Below, one piece after another: positions 7,541-15,782 of a stretch of 34,800 nt of DNA. The position numbers and the translations under genes were made by a program. The notes under the pieces are model-generated. The model saw only the letters and a list, made by a program, of their open reading frames with translations. It was not told the origin of the DNA and did no database searches. Location: contig JAFONM010000023.1 of NCBI GenBank assembly GCA_017418445.1, forward strand, positions 1 to 34,800, in the 5' to 3' direction. The stretch is from Kiritimatiellia bacterium (GTDB lineage: Bacteria > Verrucomicrobiota > Kiritimatiellia > RFP12 > UBA1067). The stretch's first letter is position 1; every line of letters begins with the position of its first letter.

Positions 7541-8856
7541 GGACAGTACTTCTCCGCAGCCGCCCTGAGGCGCGCGACAGTCTTCGCCTTGCCGAGGAGC
7601 TGAAGCATCTCGAAGAGTCCTATGCCCTCGCCGCGGCCGGAGACGGCGACGCGGATCGGATGGACCCACGGTCCCATTCCATTGCCCTGTGAAAGCCCCT
7701 TCACGAGCTCCTCGAGCGTCGGAGCGGTCCAGTCCGCATCCGCGACCGCCTCGAAGCGCCGGACGAGGTCGAGAAGAGTCGCCTTGACGCCGTCCTTGGC
7801 GAGACGCTTCGCCACGGCCTTCTCGTCGAACTCGTAGTCGTCCGAAAGGAAGCACCTGCAGGCCGCCGGGATGTCGTTGAGAAACTTGGTGCGGACCTGA
7901 AGCTGGTCGCAGAGGTAGTCCCACCAGTCATCCGAGTGGCCGGCGGATTCGGCGCAGCGGGACTGGACCTCCTTCCTGAAGACGTCCTTCGGCATGCGCT
8001 TGATGTACTCGCCGTTCATCCAGGCGAGCTTCTTCGGATCGAACATCGCCGCCGTGACGTGGACCTTCTCGAGCTCGAACAGCTCGATCATCTCCTCGCG
8101 CGTCAGCACCTCGCGGTCGTCGCCGGGATTCCATCCGAGCAGCAGGAGGTAGTTGAAAAGCGCCTCCGGGAGATAACCCTGCTCGCGGTACTCGCCGACG
8201 AACGCCGCGCCGTCGCGCTTCGAGTAGGGCTTCCCCTGCTGGTTGACGATCATCGAGAGGTGTCCGTACTTCGGGACCGGAGCTCCGAGGGCCCTGAAGA
8301 TGCAGATATGCTTGAAGGTGTTCTCGACGTGGTCGTCGCCGCGGATGATGTGGGTGACGCGCTGGTCGATGTCGTCGACGACGTTCGCTATGTGGAATAT
8401 CGGCGAACCGTCGGAGCGGACTATCGCGAAGTCCTGGATGTCCTCCGCCTTCTTCGCCATGTGTCCCTTGACGATGTCGTCGAACTCGATCGTCCCTTCC
8501 TTGGGCATCCTGAACATGGTGACGACGCCGGTCTTGCCGTCGCGCGAAGTCTTCTCGACCTTGTAGGCGTGGCCCGAGGCGAGAAGCCGGTCCACGACCT
8601 CGAGGTGGCGCTTCACGTTCTTCGTCTGGTAGAAGACCTCCTCGTCCCAGTCGAGTCCGAGCCACTCCATGCACTCGAAAAGGACGCGTATGGCCTCAGG
8701 CGTCGAGCGTTCGAGGTCCGTGTCCTCGACGCGCAGCAGGAACCTGCCTCCCGTGTGGCGCGCGAACAGCCAATTGTAGATCGCGGCACGGATGTTGCCT
8801 ATGTGAACCTTGCCCGTCGGCGACGGAGCGAACCTGACTCTTACCTCGTTGCTCAT
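7537..8856 (-). CDS. gltX: Glutamate--tRNA ligase
   Basis: 439-residue class I aminoacyl-tRNA synthetase that charges tRNA-Glu in the cytosol. The N-terminus has FAPSPTGKVHIGN, with the HIGH-type signature at 18-21, and the KMSKS-type loop is PYSKRDG at about 210-216. LLRVEDTDLERS and IRGDDHVENT are typical of bacterial GluRS. It is slightly shorter than the common 460-490 residues, mostly in the C-terminal anticodon domain. The ATG at 8856 gives the canonical start, 13 bases after the purF stop; the open frame extends 12 codons upstream without support. The stop overlaps the GTG of the downstream methyltransferase. Whether the enzyme also charges tRNA-Gln cannot be told here, as neither glnS nor gatCAB is in the window. 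Confidence 0.96.
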   Translation of the reverse strand: MSNEVRVRFAPSPTGKVHIGNIRAAIYNWLFARHTGGRFLLRVEDTDLERSTPEAIRVLFECMEWLGLDWDEEVFYQTKNVKRHLEVVDRLLASGHAYKVEKTSRDGKTGVVTMFRMPKEGTIEFDDIVKGHMAKKAEDIQDFAIVRSDGSPIFHIANVVDDIDQRVTHIIRGDDHVENTFKHICIFRALGAPVPKYGHLSMIVNQQGKPYSKRDGAAFVGEYREQGYLPEALFNYLLLLGWNPGDDREVLTREEMIELFELEKVHVTAAMFDPKKLAWMNGEYIKRMPKDVFRKEVQSRCAESAGHSDDWWDYLCDQLQVRTKFLNDIPAACRCFLSDDYEFDEKAVAKRLAKDGVKATLLDLVRRFEAVADADWTAPTLEELVKGLSQGNGMGPWVHPIRVAVSGRGEGIGLFEMLQLLGKAKTVARLRAAAEKYCP

Positions 8857-8869
8857 TTTGCAGTCCGTA

Positions 8870-10357
8870 TCACTGTGGATCGTCGAAATCAAGCATCTCC
8901 TGGCACGGACAGTGCGGACAGTGGTGGCAGTCGCCCGTGACGGCGTAGTCCTTGCCGGTCCAGCAGTACGTGCACAGGCGTTCCGCGGGGAGGCCGATCG
9001 CCTTTATGAGGTCGTCGATCCTCTGGAACGCAAGCGTCGTAAGGTTGAGCTTCTCGCGGATGAACTCGACCATGTCCCTGTAGGCGGGGGAGTCCGGATT
9101 CGAGTACTTCCCGAGGTCGACCTCGGGGCCGTCCCCCTCGTGTCCGCGGATATAGCGGCGCGTGATGAGGTCGTAGACGCTCTTCGACCGGGAGAAATTG
9201 ATGAACTGGCAGGGATACACGAGCGGCGGACACGCGATGCGCATGTGCGTCTCGAGGCATCCGAGCGAATAGAGCTTCGCAGCCTGCTTGCCGAGCTGCG
9301 TTCCGCGTACGATGGAGTCGTCGCAGAAGACGAGGCGTCGGTTCCTGATGAGTCCCGGAATGGGGATGAGCTTCATCGAGGCGACGTGCTCGCGCTGGTT
9401 CTGCTCCTGCGGCATGAAGCTGCGGGCCCATGTGGGAGTATACTTGACGAACGGACGGGCGAACTTGATGCCGGCCTCGTGGGCGTAGCCGAGCGCGTGG
9501 GAGGTTCCCGAATCCGGAATGCCGCACGCCGCGTCGGCGATGGTTGGCGTACGCTTCGCGAGGGCCGATCCGCAGCGGTAGCGCGTCATCTCGACGTTGC
9601 GTCCCTCGTAGCTCGAGGCCGGGTAGCCGTAGTAGACCCAGAGGAACGAGCAGATCGCCATCTTGTCGCCGGGCTTGACGAGCGTCATGTCCGCCTCAGG
9701 CGTGAGCTCGGCAATTTCGCCGGGACCCATGTCACGGACGTACTCGTAGCCGAGGTTCGGGAGCGCGCAGCTCTCCTGCAGCGCGATCATCGCGCCGTCC
9801 TTCCTGCCGAGTATGATCGGTGTACGCCCCCAGCGGTCGCGGCTCGCGTAGAAGCGTCCCTTCTCGTCGACGACGAGCACGGAGCAGCTGCCCTTTATCT
9901 TCTCGTGAACGTACTGGAGTCCCGCGACGATGGAATCCTGCGTCGCTATGAGCGCGGAGACGACCTCGGTCGGACCGACCATGCCGCTCGTCGTCGAGAA
10001 CTGGAGCTGCATGTCGTTCTTCTCGAAAAGTTCCTTCATCAGCTCGTCGATGTTCGTGATGAGTCCGACGGTGACGATCGCGAACGTACCGAGCTTGGAG
10101 CACATGACGAGAGGCTGCGGATCGGTGTCGGAGATGACGCCGATTCCGACAGGACCCGAGAAGCTTCCGAGGTCGTGCTCGAACTTTGAGCGGAACGGCG
10201 CGTTCTGGATGTTGTGGATCGAACGCCTGAACGTTCCGTCGGGCTTGAGGACCGCAAGGCCGCCGCGGTGAGTGCCGAGATGTGAATGATAGTCCGTTCC
10301 GAAGAAAAGGTCGCTTACGCAATCCTCTTTCGACACAACTCCGCAAAAACCGCCCAT
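8870..10357 (-). CDS. purF: Amidophosphoribosyltransferase (glutamine PRPP amidotransferase), Fe-S type
   Basis: 495-residue first enzyme of purine synthesis, which makes phosphoribosylamine from PRPP and glutamine. It has an N-terminal Ntn glutaminase domain and a C-terminal PRTase domain with the PRPP loop LVFCDDSIVRGTQ at 342-354. The nucleophile should be Cys-5 (MGGF|CGVVS), exposed by removal of a four-residue propeptide. Cys-236, Cys-383, Cys-462 and Cys-465 fall where the Bacillus-type enzyme holds its 4Fe-4S cluster. Unusually, the protein continues into a Cys/His-rich tail with Cys at 477, 480, 483 and 485. The ATG at 10357 has AAGGAG 5 bases upstream. The gene follows the beta-mannosidase gene by 32 bases and precedes gltX by 13, so it is in one unit with both. 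Confidence 0.95.
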   Translation of the reverse strand: MGGFCGVVSKEDCVSDLFFGTDYHSHLGTHRGGLAVLKPDGTFRRSIHNIQNAPFRSKFEHDLGSFSGPVGIGVISDTDPQPLVMCSKLGTFAIVTVGLITNIDELMKELFEKNDMQLQFSTTSGMVGPTEVVSALIATQDSIVAGLQYVHEKIKGSCSVLVVDEKGRFYASRDRWGRTPIILGRKDGAMIALQESCALPNLGYEYVRDMGPGEIAELTPEADMTLVKPGDKMAICSFLWVYYGYPASSYEGRNVEMTRYRCGSALAKRTPTIADAACGIPDSGTSHALGYAHEAGIKFARPFVKYTPTWARSFMPQEQNQREHVASMKLIPIPGLIRNRRLVFCDDSIVRGTQLGKQAAKLYSLGCLETHMRIACPPLVYPCQFINFSRSKSVYDLITRRYIRGHEGDGPEVDLGKYSNPDSPAYRDMVEFIREKLNLTTLAFQRIDDLIKAIGLPAERLCTYCWTGKDYAVTGDCHHCPHCPCQEMLDFDDPQ

Positions 10358-10389
10358 TTTGGCTCCTTGACTGACTTGTTACCGATTCC

Positions 10390-12885
10390 TTAGAGTGCGG
10401 GATCCCCGAGATGCGTGACCGACGGCGGCTGCTTCGCGGTCCACCCGCGGCACTCTACCGTCTTCTCGGTTCCCGGAAGGAGCAGGAACGAGTTGTCGGT
10501 GAACTCGCCTTCCCCTTCCATCCACACGAAGAACGCAGGCCTGTCGGCGGAGAGCTTCACGCCTCTGCCGCCGTCCACGACCTGGACGGACACCTTCGAG
10601 GCGGGAAGCTTCGCATCCTTGTACCTGCCGAAGAGGTAGTGGTTGTCGGGTCCGAGGCCCTTCATGACGAGGAACGTGTCGACGCCGCCGCGCCTGACGA
10701 CGGTCACCCTGGCGACGGACCGCGGCGGAACGACGGCCTCTACGTCGGTCGAGCCCTCGCACTTCGTTCCGTCGAACTTCCAGGTCTCGATCGTGACGGG
10801 AGCCTTCACGGTCTCGTCCGTGTCGTTGAGCGCCCAGATTCCGACGTCCTTCGTCTCGTCCCCGTCCTCGGGAACCGCGACGACGGCGATCGGCGCGAAG
10901 AAGCGCTTCTCGGCGTAGTGGAGGTGCTTCCATTTGCCGCCGTACTCGAGGCTCGACCAGGAGCTCACCGGCCAGTCGTCGTTCAGCTGCCAGACGATCG
11001 TGCCCATGCAGCGCGGACGGAGGGTGCGCCAGTATTCGACGGCGGTCTTGATGGCGAGCGACTGCTGCACCTGGGAGATGTAGAGCATTCCGTCGCCGGT
11101 CTTCGGAACCGTGAAGTAGCGCTCCATCGTCCTGGCGATGCGGCGGTTTCCGCCGACGTTCTTCTGGTGGTGCTCGAAGTCGGCGAATCCAGGTCCCGCC
11201 TTGCCCTCGGGGCAGAAGGTCTGCGCGACCTTCTTCGATGGATAGCTCTGGAAACCGAACTCGCTGCAGAAGCGGGGCTTCTTCGAATAGTAGTCGGAGA
11301 ACGGCTGGTTGCCGTGCCAGACGTCCCAGTAGTGCAGGTCGCCCTCGGCGTCGTTGTGCCATCCGTCGGAGAAGTTGCCGGGGCCGCCGCACGGGGAGCT
11401 CGGCCAGTAGGTCCTCGCGGGATCGTACTTCTTGACGGCCGCCTCCCTGACCTTGTTGAGTTCGTTCCATTTCGCGACCTGTCCGTCGCGGTCGTTGTGG
11501 ACGGCCTGGTACCATCCGATTGCTCCGAGGCACTCGTTGTCGCCGCACCAGAGCGCGATGGACGCATGGTCGCGCAGCCTGCGGATCTGGTGAGCGAACT
11601 CCGCGCCCGTCTCGGCGAGGAAGTCCGCGTCCGACGGGAAGAGCCAGCACGCGAACATGAAGTCGTGCCAGAGCATGATGCCCGCCTCGTCGCACGCCTC
11701 GTAGAACGCGTCACGCTCGTACTGTCCGCCGCCCCACACACGGATCGCGTTCATGTTCGCCTCCTTCGCGCTGAACACGAGGTTGCGGATGCGCTCGGGA
11801 GTCTGGCGGTTGATGAACGCGTCGCAGGGAATCCAGTCGGCGCCCTTCGCGAACACGTCCTTGCCGTTCACCCTGATGGACATTGAAGTGCCCCACTTGT
11901 CCTTCTCGTTCACGATCTCGAGCTTGCGGAGTCCGACGCGGCGCTCGAGCGTCGCCCCGCCGACCGCGACTCGCAGGTCGTAGAGGTTCTGCCTGCCTTC
12001 GCCGTTCGGCCACCAGAGGCTCGGATTCCTTACGACGAGCGGGACGGACACCCTGTTCATTCCGGCCTTGAGCCTGACGACGACGCCCCTGGCGGCGATC
12101 GAGTCGCCGCAGGCGAGACGGGCCTTGAGCTCGACCTCTCCGCCTTCCGGCGAAAAGACCTCGGCGTTCACAGTCACGCCGACCTCGGAGAGGTCGGCAT
12201 TGAAGTCCTGGTCGCAGTAGACGTAGTCGATGCGCGCGACGTCCGTGCCGACGATCACAGGCTCGTCCACGAAGCCGATCACCATCATCGCGAGACCCCA
12301 GTCCCAGCCGCCGTGGCAGGCCGTCTTGCGGAGGAGGTGCAGGTCCGGAATGGTCCCGTCGCGGTCCATCTTCAGCTCGTTGCGGTACTTTTTCGCTCCA
12401 AGGTCGTAGGCGTACTTCTCGGCGGACCTGAACACGGCCTTGAACGTGTTCTTGCCGGGCCTGAGGAGAGCCTTCACGTCGAAGTCGTAGCGGCGGAAGG
12501 AGTTGCACGTCTCGCCCGCCTTCTTGTCGTTGACGTATATCTCGGCAACGGTGTCGACCTTGTCGAGGCGGAGGACTACGCTCTTCTTCTCGAGGAGCTC
12601 CTCGGAGACGTCGAACTCGCGTTCGACGATCCAGTCCTTCCTGCCGACCCACTGGACAAGGTTCTCGTTGCGCCCGAAGTACGGATCGGGAATCTCGCCG
12701 GCCCTGAGGAGCGCGGTGTGGACTCCGCCCGGAACCGTAATCGGGCATGTCACGGCCTCGTTGTCGGCCTGAGTGAGCGTCCACTCTCCGCCGAGCCTGA
12801 TCGCCGCATCGTATCCGAGCTTGTCCGCAGACGCCGCAAGCGACGCCAACGCCATGACTGCCGCTCCGAGAATCTTACAGTTCAT
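10390..12885 (-). CDS. Secreted glycoside hydrolase family 2, beta-mannosidase type
   Basis: 831-residue exported enzyme that removes terminal beta-linked mannose from oligosaccharides. The signal peptide is MNCKILGAAVMALASLAASA|DK. A GH2 sugar-binding domain follows, with VPGGVHTALL and NENLVQWVGRKDW near 51-85, then a beta-sandwich and a TIM barrel. FAKGADWIPCDAF at about 345-357 and RVWGGGQYE at about 382-390 are beta-mannosidase signatures. The acid/base is Glu-451 in WCGDNE, and the nucleophile Glu-542 in CSEFGFQSYP. The ATG at 12885 has GGAAAG just upstream; the further open frame overlaps the preceding gene and has no signal peptide. It sits between a UDP-sugar pyrophosphorylase gene and purF. 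No other mannan enzyme or transporter is adjacent, so natural substrates (plant mannan or host N-glycans) are open. Confidence 0.93.
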   Translation of the reverse strand: MNCKILGAAVMALASLAASADKLGYDAAIRLGGEWTLTQADNEAVTCPITVPGGVHTALLRAGEIPDPYFGRNENLVQWVGRKDWIVEREFDVSEELLEKKSVVLRLDKVDTVAEIYVNDKKAGETCNSFRRYDFDVKALLRPGKNTFKAVFRSAEKYAYDLGAKKYRNELKMDRDGTIPDLHLLRKTACHGGWDWGLAMMVIGFVDEPVIVGTDVARIDYVYCDQDFNADLSEVGVTVNAEVFSPEGGEVELKARLACGDSIAARGVVVRLKAGMNRVSVPLVVRNPSLWWPNGEGRQNLYDLRVAVGGATLERRVGLRKLEIVNEKDKWGTSMSIRVNGKDVFAKGADWIPCDAFINRQTPERIRNLVFSAKEANMNAIRVWGGGQYERDAFYEACDEAGIMLWHDFMFACWLFPSDADFLAETGAEFAHQIRRLRDHASIALWCGDNECLGAIGWYQAVHNDRDGQVAKWNELNKVREAAVKKYDPARTYWPSSPCGGPGNFSDGWHNDAEGDLHYWDVWHGNQPFSDYYSKKPRFCSEFGFQSYPSKKVAQTFCPEGKAGPGFADFEHHQKNVGGNRRIARTMERYFTVPKTGDGMLYISQVQQSLAIKTAVEYWRTLRPRCMGTIVWQLNDDWPVSSWSSLEYGGKWKHLHYAEKRFFAPIAVVAVPEDGDETKDVGIWALNDTDETVKAPVTIETWKFDGTKCEGSTDVEAVVPPRSVARVTVVRRGGVDTFLVMKGLGPDNHYLFGRYKDAKLPASKVSVQVVDGGRGVKLSADRPAFFVWMEGEGEFTDNSFLLLPGTEKTVECRGWTAKQPPSVTHLGDPAL

Positions 12886-12919
12886 GTCTTTCCGCCGATA
12901 GTGTTTCAAGATCTCCGAA

Positions 12920-14263
12920 TCACTCCGCTCCGAGGCAGATTCCGATGGACCTGAGATCCTCGGCATCCACGGCATAGGCGGGATCGATCTCGACGGGCAC
13001 GCCGTCCGGGACCTTCACGCCGATCTCCGCGAACCAGCGCCTCCACTTCGCCTGCATGTCGGCGCGGCACGTCGCCGGCGAGTCGTTGCCCTCGGCGTTC
13101 TTGACCGGGGAGAACTCCTCCTTCTGTTCGAACGCGAGGAACGCGGTGCGCTTCGCCTTGGGCAGGATGTCGAAGATGAACTTCTCGAACTTGTAGGCGT
13201 TCGGCTCCGAGGGCTTCACGACCCTGCCCTTCGCGTCGACGAACGGAATCTTCTTGAACGCGAGGTGGACGGGCATCGGACGCGACGCCTCGCGGTCGAG
13301 GAACGCGCGGTCGAAGACGTGTATCGCCGGCGACCCGTAGAGGAAGTAGAGCCTGCCGTCCTTCGTGCGGCGGTTCGCCTGCTCGTCGGTGAGCTCGGTG
13401 TACTCGACCATGCGGTGGATGTCGCCGAAGCGCATGGCCATGCCGACCTTCTCCCTGGGGTCGCGCTTGGCGCAGAGCTTGAGAGAGTACTCGGACTTGT
13501 TCATCACGTGATAGCCGATGAACGCGGGATCCGCGATCTCGACCAGCGGATTGTCGACCTGGAAGAAGAAGACGCTCCTGATGCCGCGCTTCTTCATGTC
13601 CGCGAGCGCGCCAGAGCGCTTGAGCGCCGCGAGGAGTCCGCCGTGCCCGTCAGGGGACATGAAGACGTGCCCGGGAGCGTCCATGATGATCTTCCCGTCC
13701 TTCGTCATCCCAGGCCACATGCCCTGCGTGAAGAAGAAGACGTCGTCCGGATTGAGTCCGAAGTAGTCGTTCTCCTCGAAGCACTTGACCGTCGCCGCGT
13801 TGTTCGCCTCGGACGTCATGACGTAGAACGGGATGGCGGCGCCGTAGCGGATCGTCCTCGCGAGGATCTTCCTCGCATGGAAGTAGAAGAGCGGGGCGTT
13901 GGTGACGGGTCCGATCTGGTAGCAGCCCTTCGGACCGTCGTAGCCGAGGCGCGAGCCCTGTCCGCCGGCGACGAGGAGCGCCGCGACGCGGCCCTTCATG
14001 AGCTCCTTCTCGCCGACGGCGACGGCATCCTTGAGCGCCCTGCCCTTGAGGACCGCGACCTTAGGTGCCTTGCCCCCGGAGCTGTCGGGGACGTCAGCGC
14101 CCTTCGCGAGCGCCTGCCTGCAGTAGGTCAGAGACCTGGGTTCGATCCTGGCGACCTGTTCGAGGAGCGCGGCCCGTCCCGCCTTGTCCAGCTTCTTCCA
14201 CCACGCGAGGACGTGCTCCTGGCCGCATTTCTTCAACATCTTTTCAGCTTCTGCGTAATTCAT
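12920..14263 (-). CDS. UDP-sugar pyrophosphorylase, eukaryote-like UDPGP/UAP family
   Basis: 447-residue nucleotidyltransferase of the UDPGP type 1 family, which makes UDP-GlcNAc/GalNAc or UDP-hexose from UTP and the sugar-1-phosphate. The signature LLVAGGQGSRLGYDGPKG lies at 97-112 and binds the nucleotide. FMSPDGHGGLL, FFFQVDNPLVEI and MVEYTEL match the UDP-N-acetylhexosamine pyrophosphorylase (UAP) type rather than bacterial GlmU or GalU. The ATG at 14263 has GGAG 7 bases upstream; the GTG directly before it is less likely. It is first in a unit with the GH2 beta-mannosidase, purF, gltX and a methyltransferase. Enzymes of this group occur in PVC and Bacteroidetes lineages (from memory). 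The exact sugar specificity cannot be read from the sequence. Confidence 0.88.
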   Translation of the reverse strand: MNYAEAEKMLKKCGQEHVLAWWKKLDKAGRAALLEQVARIEPRSLTYCRQALAKGADVPDSSGGKAPKVAVLKGRALKDAVAVGEKELMKGRVAALLVAGGQGSRLGYDGPKGCYQIGPVTNAPLFYFHARKILARTIRYGAAIPFYVMTSEANNAATVKCFEENDYFGLNPDDVFFFTQGMWPGMTKDGKIIMDAPGHVFMSPDGHGGLLAALKRSGALADMKKRGIRSVFFFQVDNPLVEIADPAFIGYHVMNKSEYSLKLCAKRDPREKVGMAMRFGDIHRMVEYTELTDEQANRRTKDGRLYFLYGSPAIHVFDRAFLDREASRPMPVHLAFKKIPFVDAKGRVVKPSEPNAYKFEKFIFDILPKAKRTAFLAFEQKEEFSPVKNAEGNDSPATCRADMQAKWRRWFAEIGVKVPDGVPVEIDPAYAVDAEDLRSIGICLGAE

Positions 14264-14303
14264 CACTTTGCTCCTTTGTAAAGTGCTTGCCGTGTAGGGG
14301 TAT

Positions 14304-14312
14304 ATTATACCA
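14304..14312 (-). promoter_or_regulatory. Extended -10 promoter of the UDP-sugar pyrophosphorylase unit
   Basis: The minus strand reads TGGTATAAT, and the TAA stop codon of queH (14305-14307) lies inside the box. The box ends 40 bases before the ATG at 14263, so this is one of two units in the window with a real leader, and that leader carries AAAGGAG. Confidence 0.65.
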
Positions 14313-14847
14313 AAAAACCTCGCCTTGCCGCGTCCGCCCTGGAGAATTCGCAGCCGCAGTAGTTCTGCCTGTAGAGTCCAAGTTCCTTCGCCCTTCGGAC
14401 CGAAATCCTGAAGCCCTCGCGCTTCTTGAAGTCCTCGTGGAGGAACTTCGGATCGTCCGAGGCGGCGAACACCATGGCGGAAACCTTGTGCGGACTCACC
14501 GTGAGCGACGTCGCGAACGCGTCAAATCCGTGTTTTGCCGCGTATTCGGCAGTGCGCGCGAGGCTGAACCTGAAGCAACGCCCGCACCTTGCTCCCCTCT
14601 CTGGCTCGTTCTCGAACCCCGCCGCGACCTCGCGCTTCCACGCCTCGTGGTCGTATTCGTCGGCGACGATCCCCACCCCGTCGTTCTGCGCGAGCCTCTC
14701 CGCCGAAGCACGGCGCTTCTCGAACTCCGCAGCGGTGTCGATGTTCGAGTTGGAGTAGAACATCGTGACCTCGTGCCCCTGCTCCTTCAGGCGTGGAACG
14801 CACGCGCCGGCGCAGGGACCGCAACAGGTGTGGAGAAGGACTTTCGT
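14305..14847 (-). CDS. queH: Epoxyqueuosine reductase QueH, with apparent ACG start
   Basis: 180-residue iron-sulfur protein of the QueH (DUF208) family, which reduces epoxyqueuosine to queuosine in tRNA. Cysteine landmarks occur in order: HTCCGPC (6-12), RCGRCF (88 and 91) and YCGCEFS (164 and 166); TSLTVSPHK (113-121) is also characteristic. The length is normal for the family. No ATG, GTG or TTG lies in frame between the panB stop and the HTCCGPC motif; the nearest, a GTG, is 70 codons upstream inside panB. The codon ACG at 14845-14847 sits exactly where the family starts (M/T-KVLLHTCCGPC), so I take it as the start. A heptamer repeat replaces any ribosome site. Non-canonical initiation, poor expression or a one-base sequence error are all possible. 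Confidence 0.8.
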   Translation of the reverse strand, partial: TKVLLHTCCGPCAGACVPRLKEQGHEVTMFYSNSNIDTAAEFEKRRASAERLAQNDGVGIVADEYDHEAWKREVAAGFENEPERGARCGRCFRFSLARTAEYAAKHGFDAFATSLTVSPHKVSAMVFAASDDPKFLHEDFKKREGFRISVRRAKELGLYRQNYCGCEFSRADAARRGFLV

Positions 14848-14888
14848 GGCTGGTGACCGGTGGCTGGTGGTTGGTGATCGGCGGTTGG
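14847..14888 (+). repeat. Degenerate 7-nt tandem repeat between panB and queH
   Basis: Six perfect-phase units on the plus strand: TGGCTGG, TGACCGG, TGGCTGG, TGGTTGG, TGATCGG, CGGTTGG (consensus YGRYYGG). The first base is also the first base of the apparent ACG start codon of queH, so the repeat fills the place where a ribosome site would be. Confidence 0.75.
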
Positions 14889-14912
14889 CGAGAAGACGAA
14901 CGGCCGTGCCGC

Positions 14913-15692
14913 CTACTTTGCGGGGAAGACGCCGTCGGCCACTTCGCCCACGTATTTCGCGAAGGCGTCGCGGACCTCTCCCGCGAGATGCGCGTACCGC
15001 TTCACGAAGGCCGGAGTCTTCTCGTTGAGACCGAGAAGGTCGTGCATGACGAGCCACTGCGCATCGCATACGGGCCCGGCGCCGATTCCGACCGTGACGA
15101 TCTTGAGCGCCGCCGTTATTTCGGCCGCGAGGTCCGAAGGAATGCACTCGAGCGTTACCGCGAACGCGCCGGCAGCCTCGACGGCCTTCGCGTCCGTCAT
15201 CACCTGATCCGCGGCCTCGCGCGTCTTGCCCTGCTTCTTGAACCCCCCGTACTCGTTGACGCTCTGCGGTGTCATGCCGACGTGCGCGAGAACCGGTATG
15301 CCCGTCTCGACCAGTCGCCTGATGAGTGAGCAGACCCTGGGAGTCGCGCCCTCCAGCTTCACCGCGTCCGCGCCGGTCTGCAGACACTTGACCGCATTGG
15401 CGACGGCCTCGTCCTCTCCGCACTGGTAGCTGCCGAACGGAAGGTCCGCGACCACCATGGCGTCCTTCGCGCCGCGGGCGACGGCGGCGACTGCGGAAAG
15501 CGTCTCCTCCATCTTCACGGGAAGCGTCGTTTCGTATCCGAGGACGACCATTCCCATCGAATCGCCGACGAGCAGGACAGGCACGCCCGCCTCGTCCGCA
15601 AGCCGCGCGAAGCACGCATCGTACACCGTGCAGCATCCGAGTTTCCTGACGCCTTTCGACGCCTTCACCGTTGCCACGTTCCATTTCTTCAT
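14913..15692 (-). CDS. panB: 3-methyl-2-oxobutanoate hydroxymethyltransferase
   Basis: 259-residue first committed enzyme of pantothenate synthesis, which transfers a hydroxymethyl group from methylene-tetrahydrofolate to alpha-ketoisovalerate to give ketopantoate. The TIM-barrel landmarks are all present: CCTVYDACFARLADEAGV, LLVGDSMGMVVLGY (40-53), DLPFGSYQ (83-90), AVKLEGA (109-115), AHVGMTPQS (136-144), ECIPSDLA and GIGAGP..D.Q. The length is normal (about 260-280). The ATG at 15692 has AAAGG about 10 bases upstream. It follows obgE after a 90-base gap that holds a heptamer repeat and precedes queH. panC and panD are not nearby. Confidence 0.96.
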   Translation of the reverse strand: MKKWNVATVKASKGVRKLGCCTVYDACFARLADEAGVPVLLVGDSMGMVVLGYETTLPVKMEETLSAVAAVARGAKDAMVVADLPFGSYQCGEDEAVANAVKCLQTGADAVKLEGATPRVCSLIRRLVETGIPVLAHVGMTPQSVNEYGGFKKQGKTREAADQVMTDAKAVEAAGAFAVTLECIPSDLAAEITAALKIVTVGIGAGPVCDAQWLVMHDLLGLNEKTPAFVKRYAHLAGEVRDAFAKYVGEVADGVFPAK

Positions 15693-15717
15693 GATTGAAT
15701 GCCTTTCAAGATAAATC

Positions 15718-15759
15718 CCAATCGCCTGCCGCAGGCCGTCGGCTGCCGGTCGCCTCCAG
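15718..15759 (-). repeat. Degenerate 7-nt tandem repeat between obgE and panB
   Basis: Minus-strand units: CTGGAGG, CGACCGG, CAGCCGA, CGGCCTG, CGGCAGG, CGATTGG. They keep the seven-base phase and G-rich ends seen in the other tracts. The middle units also form a short inverted repeat (GCCTGC/GCAGGC). Confidence 0.5.
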
Positions 15760-15782
15760 GATTCGACGGCGGGCCGCCTTCG

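Noticed and set aside
14847-14888. CRISPR-like array
   Set aside because: Units are 7 bases with no spacers and no cas genes are nearby; it is a simple tandem repeat.
14848-15684. N-terminal extension of queH through panB to a start at 15684
   Set aside because: The extra ~280 residues are Arg/Gly-rich and lie wholly over panB in another frame, while the QueH family starts at KVLLHTCCGPC.
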